From Azolla pinnata (Eukaryota > Streptophyta > Polypodiopsida > Salviniales > Salviniaceae), in contig JBBBWG010033030.1 in NCBI GenBank assembly GCA_037176905.1, positions 9,171 to 40,557 of the forward strand: 31,387 bases of DNA. The letters are read 5' to 3'. The position numbers were made by a program, and so were the translations under genes. Below, piece by piece: positions 27,622 to 31,387 of the stretch. Every line of letters begins with the position of its first letter. The stretch's first letter is position 1. The notes under the pieces were generated by a model that worked only from the letters and a program-made list of their open reading frames with translations, searched no databases and had not been told where the DNA came from.

Positions 27622-28779
27622 ATGTCAGCCAATGCCCCTGAGGAGAAAGCTCAAGGTCCCTGTTTCTAAGGAGAAAGGTCATCGGTTTTCAGTACCAGAT
27701 CTCGCCAACCTGTTGAAAGCCTTCGTTCAAGCTGTCAGTCAAGACTTGGGAGATTCGACTTACTTACCGACGGGTTTTGCTCATCACGTGGTTTTGAACT
27801 TTGGTAATCTGAGTCAACATTACTGGGTCTTTTACATTAAGTTATATTATTTTGTGGTGGAGAGGTATAGGAAGGCATTGGGGTGTCTTGGTGTATTTTC
27901 TCCATATCAGAATCTTTTCTTTTCATATGTTATGAGTAGAGTTTTACTTTTATTCCACTGTTTTTTGTCGCCAAAGGTTGCTACATTGTAAAGAAAAAGA
28001 AATTGGAGGTTTTGTTTTTAATTGATAATTGGAAAGAGGGTAAGAGTGTATATGCGTGGCCTTGGAAATTCTAGTAAAAGTTAACATAGATTGGTTTTCG
28101 ATACTTGCTTTTATTGAGGATTAAATGTTGTCTACAAGATGTGTTTTTAACGCCCTGAGTCTGTATAAGCATACCTTTGTTTGCAGATATAGAAAAAGAA
28201 GAATGTCGTTCTATGGTAGATTCACTATATTTGACTTCTTTGGTTCCATTGTACATTTTGTGAAAGTTCTATACTCTGATCGGAAGCAGCATTTGTTTTG
28301 TTCTTATCCAATGACCAAGACTTATCTCGAATGATCCAGAAATGAGCATATGCATAAAGAGTTTTACTATGCTTGTTGCAGATCTCGGAGTCTTGAAACT
28401 TATAGACTCTTTGATGAGTCCATTTCTATGCTTACTAATGATGTGATACAAACACAGAAAGATATATTAACATCCAACTCATCTATGACAATACGATGAT
28501 AAGTACAAATACAATCATCTAATGTTCAAGCATCGTGTACATAATGTGCTGAACGAAAAGATTTAACGATTGGTAAGTACAACATGGTATATAATGGAAT
28601 ATAGTACATGAATCCCAACTTAAAAAAGATTGTGAAATGCATTATGAGTTGATCTGATTAACTCCTGGAACAAGAAGCGCAACTTTAGCACTCTCACAGC
28701 TCAAGCCATTACAAAAAACTCATCAATTCAGTGCTCTATTCCTTTCATCAAAATGCAGAAAACATGTATGCTTTCAACC

Positions 28780-28903
28780 CCAGCTGAAAACAGAACAATC
28801 TAGTACACACATGCCCTGAAAACAGACAAAATCTAGCACAACCCTGTTACTGTCCACATGCCCTGAAAACAGACAAAATCTAGTACAATCCTGTTTCTGT
28901 CCA
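28780..28903. repeat. 47-bp tandem repeat, about 2.5 copies
   Basis: CCCTGAAAACAGACAAAATC begins at 28814 and 28861, each followed by TAGCACAACCCTGTTACTGT or TAGTACAATCCTGTTTCTGT. A partial, diverged copy (CTGAAAACAGAACAATCTAG) precedes them at about 28784. It is non-coding as far as can be seen. Confidence 0.85.
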
Positions 28904-31348
28904 AGAAGAAATAACAACTCTCGTATTAACCAAATATGATTGTGTAAACATTGAACAAGATAAGATTGCCATACGATTGTCTTCATGGGCACTTGCTCGC
29001 ATTCAAAACCTCCTATTGATGTCATTATGAGCTAAAGAAACAGAAACAGATCAAGCTTTACATATTAAATGAAATACCAGTTAACACACAGAGACGTTAC
29101 TTGGAAAGAAGTAACATTTAATTGCATTTGACGAATAATGCTGACAATTCCATTTGCTGCTGAAGTCCATATTAACCACGCTTTTGACAAAAATATCTTC
29201 TACTCATATACAAACCAATAGAGTTTCATAGTCATATGACCTTGCACCTAGGGAGTGTGAATTGAATATAGCAAGTTTTATATTTACAAAGTTGGGTTGG
29301 AAACACGCTGCAACATCACCTCACCTTCAATATACTGGTTATAATTTTTATAAATACAACCTGTTTATCACTATATTCACTTCCCGAATTCTGATCTCGA
29401 TATTTGATTATTCATCCCCTCAGATCCCTGCAAAAGAGGATAAAAATGTTATGATTCAGATCACTGGAAAACAAGTAGTACATGTGTGCATGTGTGCATA
29501 TATTATGTGTTGGTCCATCTCAAAGAGCAAAGAATTGGTGAAAAAGTCAGATGCATCACATAAATTAGGTGATCAGCAACCTGATTCCTTAGCCATGTCC
29601 AGGGTTGAAATTCAAATTCAGTGCACAAGCATATGAAACGTGCTTTGAATCTTATCTTTTGACGGAAGGCAGAGATATGACTGTCCATTCTGGAAATGTA
29701 AGTCATGTTATGTGATTTAGATAGGTTTTGTTGACATAAACGAGAGAGAGCATAATATTTGGAAATTTTGGTTTCTAAACATCACGTGAATTCATAGCTT
29801 TGGTCTGCCAAAACCAATTAATTTGCTTACATAAACATTTGAAATGTATAGAAAAAAAGGTTAACAGGAAAATGTACTAAGGGGTTTTCTGAGGACCAAC
29901 TTCTTTGTTGTAGCAGTGTTTTGCAGAAATTTAGTGTTTAACCCAATGTTAAATAGTATGAACATGCATACATGCAATAGTGAAATGCAAGAGTTTGCTT
30001 GGTCTATGAAATTTCATAACCTTCATTTTCATTAGTTCATTGGTTTCTGATAGCTATAGCAATCTCAAGACTTCAGCTGCCCGTTATCTACATAAACATA
30101 CTTAGCTTATCTCCCTAGCTGGCTTTTCTCTCCTCTTCATTGTGCCCAATTATCCCTCCCTTCTTCCTCCTATTGTACGAACGCTAAGAGCCTATTTCTT
30201 AAGTGGTGACACACTGATACTGTTGAGCAATTAAAGCTTCAATTTTCACACATCATACTACTATGTAGCAAGAGTGAGTAACCAATCTCAGAAAGATTTT
30301 ATCCGGCTTCATTTAGAAAGAACTAATTACGTTTCATATTTTCTCCTTCCTTTTCAGAACTCTCTTATGTTCACAGTGCCCAATCATCTTTTATGAACAT
30401 TCTGTGGTTAACAATGATTCCGTGAATGTGACACGTCAGGAGGACAGGTCTCATCATAATCAACTAACTATGTGGCCTTGTATTTATCTGGGGATGTTCA
30501 GATAAGCTCTTGTCCTTGAGGAGTTACTTGAAGTTCTAATGTAGCTGAATGTTGATGAGGCAGCAAAAGATGTACAAGAAGAAGGGGATGAAGATTTGAT
30601 GTAGAAGTGTGGGAGAGAGCAAAAGAACAGGAAGAAGAACATACAGGTGACAGTTAAGTCATAGATGGTCAAGAATATAGACAACCAGTTCAAGGAATCA
30701 TGGCCATTCATGGTCACAGCATGATCTATTTTCCAGAATATGAAGTTGATTCTGATTAGAAACTTCTGAACTATGTCTAAACGAAAATGTGTTCTTATAA
30801 ATGTTATTAATTTCACATAGAAAGTACTGTTCATTTAAAACTGTGCTCATGTGCGTCCATTCATTTCATCAAGTTAATGTGAACTGTGAAACTTTAATGT
30901 AAACTGCAAATTTTCATGTGCCAGTAATGTCAATCAATGTAAATCTATGAATCGCAAAATTATGGCCCGTAGGCTAGCACTAAATCATGTATGGCAGATG
31001 GATGGAGCAAGCTATTAACGCACCACCACAAACACTATTGGAATGGCTCATCAATAGCTTTATCTGGATGAATCATGACTACGGACACCAGAAATGGATA
31101 TTAAAAAGGATTTTGCGGCATTGCAGAACATGAAGCACGTCACAATGGAATTGTTATAAGGTGGTTTAAGGCAGCATATATGAGCAATTGACATTGGGCA
31201 GATGAATACCTGATTCTTTTTGCATGCACCGAACATTAAAAAAAATGAAAATTAAAGAAAGTAGGGGAAGAGCTCCCCACAAATAATTGATAGAATTAAT
31301 AAAGAGGAGGGGATGAGAAGAAGAAAGATGTACATTTGGAATATTAAA

Positions 31349-31369
31349 GGGGGGGGGGGGTGGGGGGGG
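31349..31369 (+). repeat. G-rich run (G12 T G8)
   Basis: Twelve G, one T and eight G stand next to the window end in an otherwise AT-rich context. It could fold as a G-quadruplex, or its length may be a sequencing or assembly error. No gene is associated with it. Confidence 0.7.
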
Positions 31370-31387
31370 ATCACATCTCTCCCTTCC

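Larger units (their letters stand above)
27622..31387. other. Intergenic region downstream of the LARP6-type gene
   Basis: 3' UTR of the LARP6-type gene probably occupies the first few hundred bases; no polyadenylation site was fixed. The rest is AT-rich with only short, low-complexity open stretches on both strands and no recognised protein, RNA gene or transposon coding sequence. A 47-bp tandem repeat lies near 28.8 kb and a G run near 31.35 kb. Confidence 0.6.

Noticed and set aside
30484..30834. A 116-codon minus-strand frame with hydrophobic and Ser-rich parts
   Set aside because: No recognised domain, AT-driven composition, and no splice or promoter context. Treated as chance.

Overview
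The window is nuclear DNA from a land plant. It holds three recognisable protein-coding genes. Two have many introns with plant-type splice sites and one is a large intronless PPR gene. Tandem repeats and decayed Copia-type retroelement pieces fill much of the rest. The PPR protein is built from PLS triplets in a wording (LKACGS, GKEIHAEL, ALVDMYAKCG) that I associate with ferns and other seed-free vascular plants. That lineage call is inference from memory and was not tested. Nothing prokaryotic or viral is present.

Layout. (1) 199-11593, + strand: a complete 12-exon gene for an asparagine-synthetase-domain protein (ASNSD1 family). It has an N-terminal class II glutamine amidotransferase domain and a C-terminal synthetase-like domain. 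Spliced together, the exons give one open frame of 660 codons. Its introns hold tandem repeats, a tRNA-like (SINE-like) piece, a tRNA-Met primer-binding-site-like motif, oppositely oriented Copia gag-like and pol-like remnants, a GC-AG intron with a duplicated acceptor, and a perfect 332-bp tandem duplication. (2) 11594-14060: intergenic, mostly a 222-bp and a ~205-bp satellite. (3) 14061-16874, - strand: an intronless 937-aa PLS-class PPR gene that stops at the start of its E2 motif, where the ~205-bp satellite begins. (4) 16875-21157: the shared upstream region of two divergent genes, almost entirely repeats. A GAA/GGA tract with minisatellite structure comes first, then a ~118-bp satellite of about 18 units, then a TTC tract, a telobox and a TATA box. 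(5) 21158-27621, + strand: a complete 11-exon LARP6-type La-related protein of 717 aa with PAM2 motif, La motif, RRM-like domain, RG-rich stretch and SUZ-C-like tail. (6) 27622-31387: intergenic, no gene recognised, with one short tandem repeat and a G-rich run near the window end.

The three genes do not form a pathway: one is a predicted amidotransferase-type enzyme, one a predicted organelle RNA-binding protein and one a predicted cytoplasmic mRNA-binding protein. The PPR and LARP6 genes are divergent and share the repeat-filled upstream region. The ASNSD1 and PPR genes converge on the 11.6-14.06 kb satellites. The most unusual features are the density of unrelated tandem repeats around the PPR gene, the decay gradient in the 118-bp satellite, and the duplicated 3' splice site whose proximal copy would stop translation at once.
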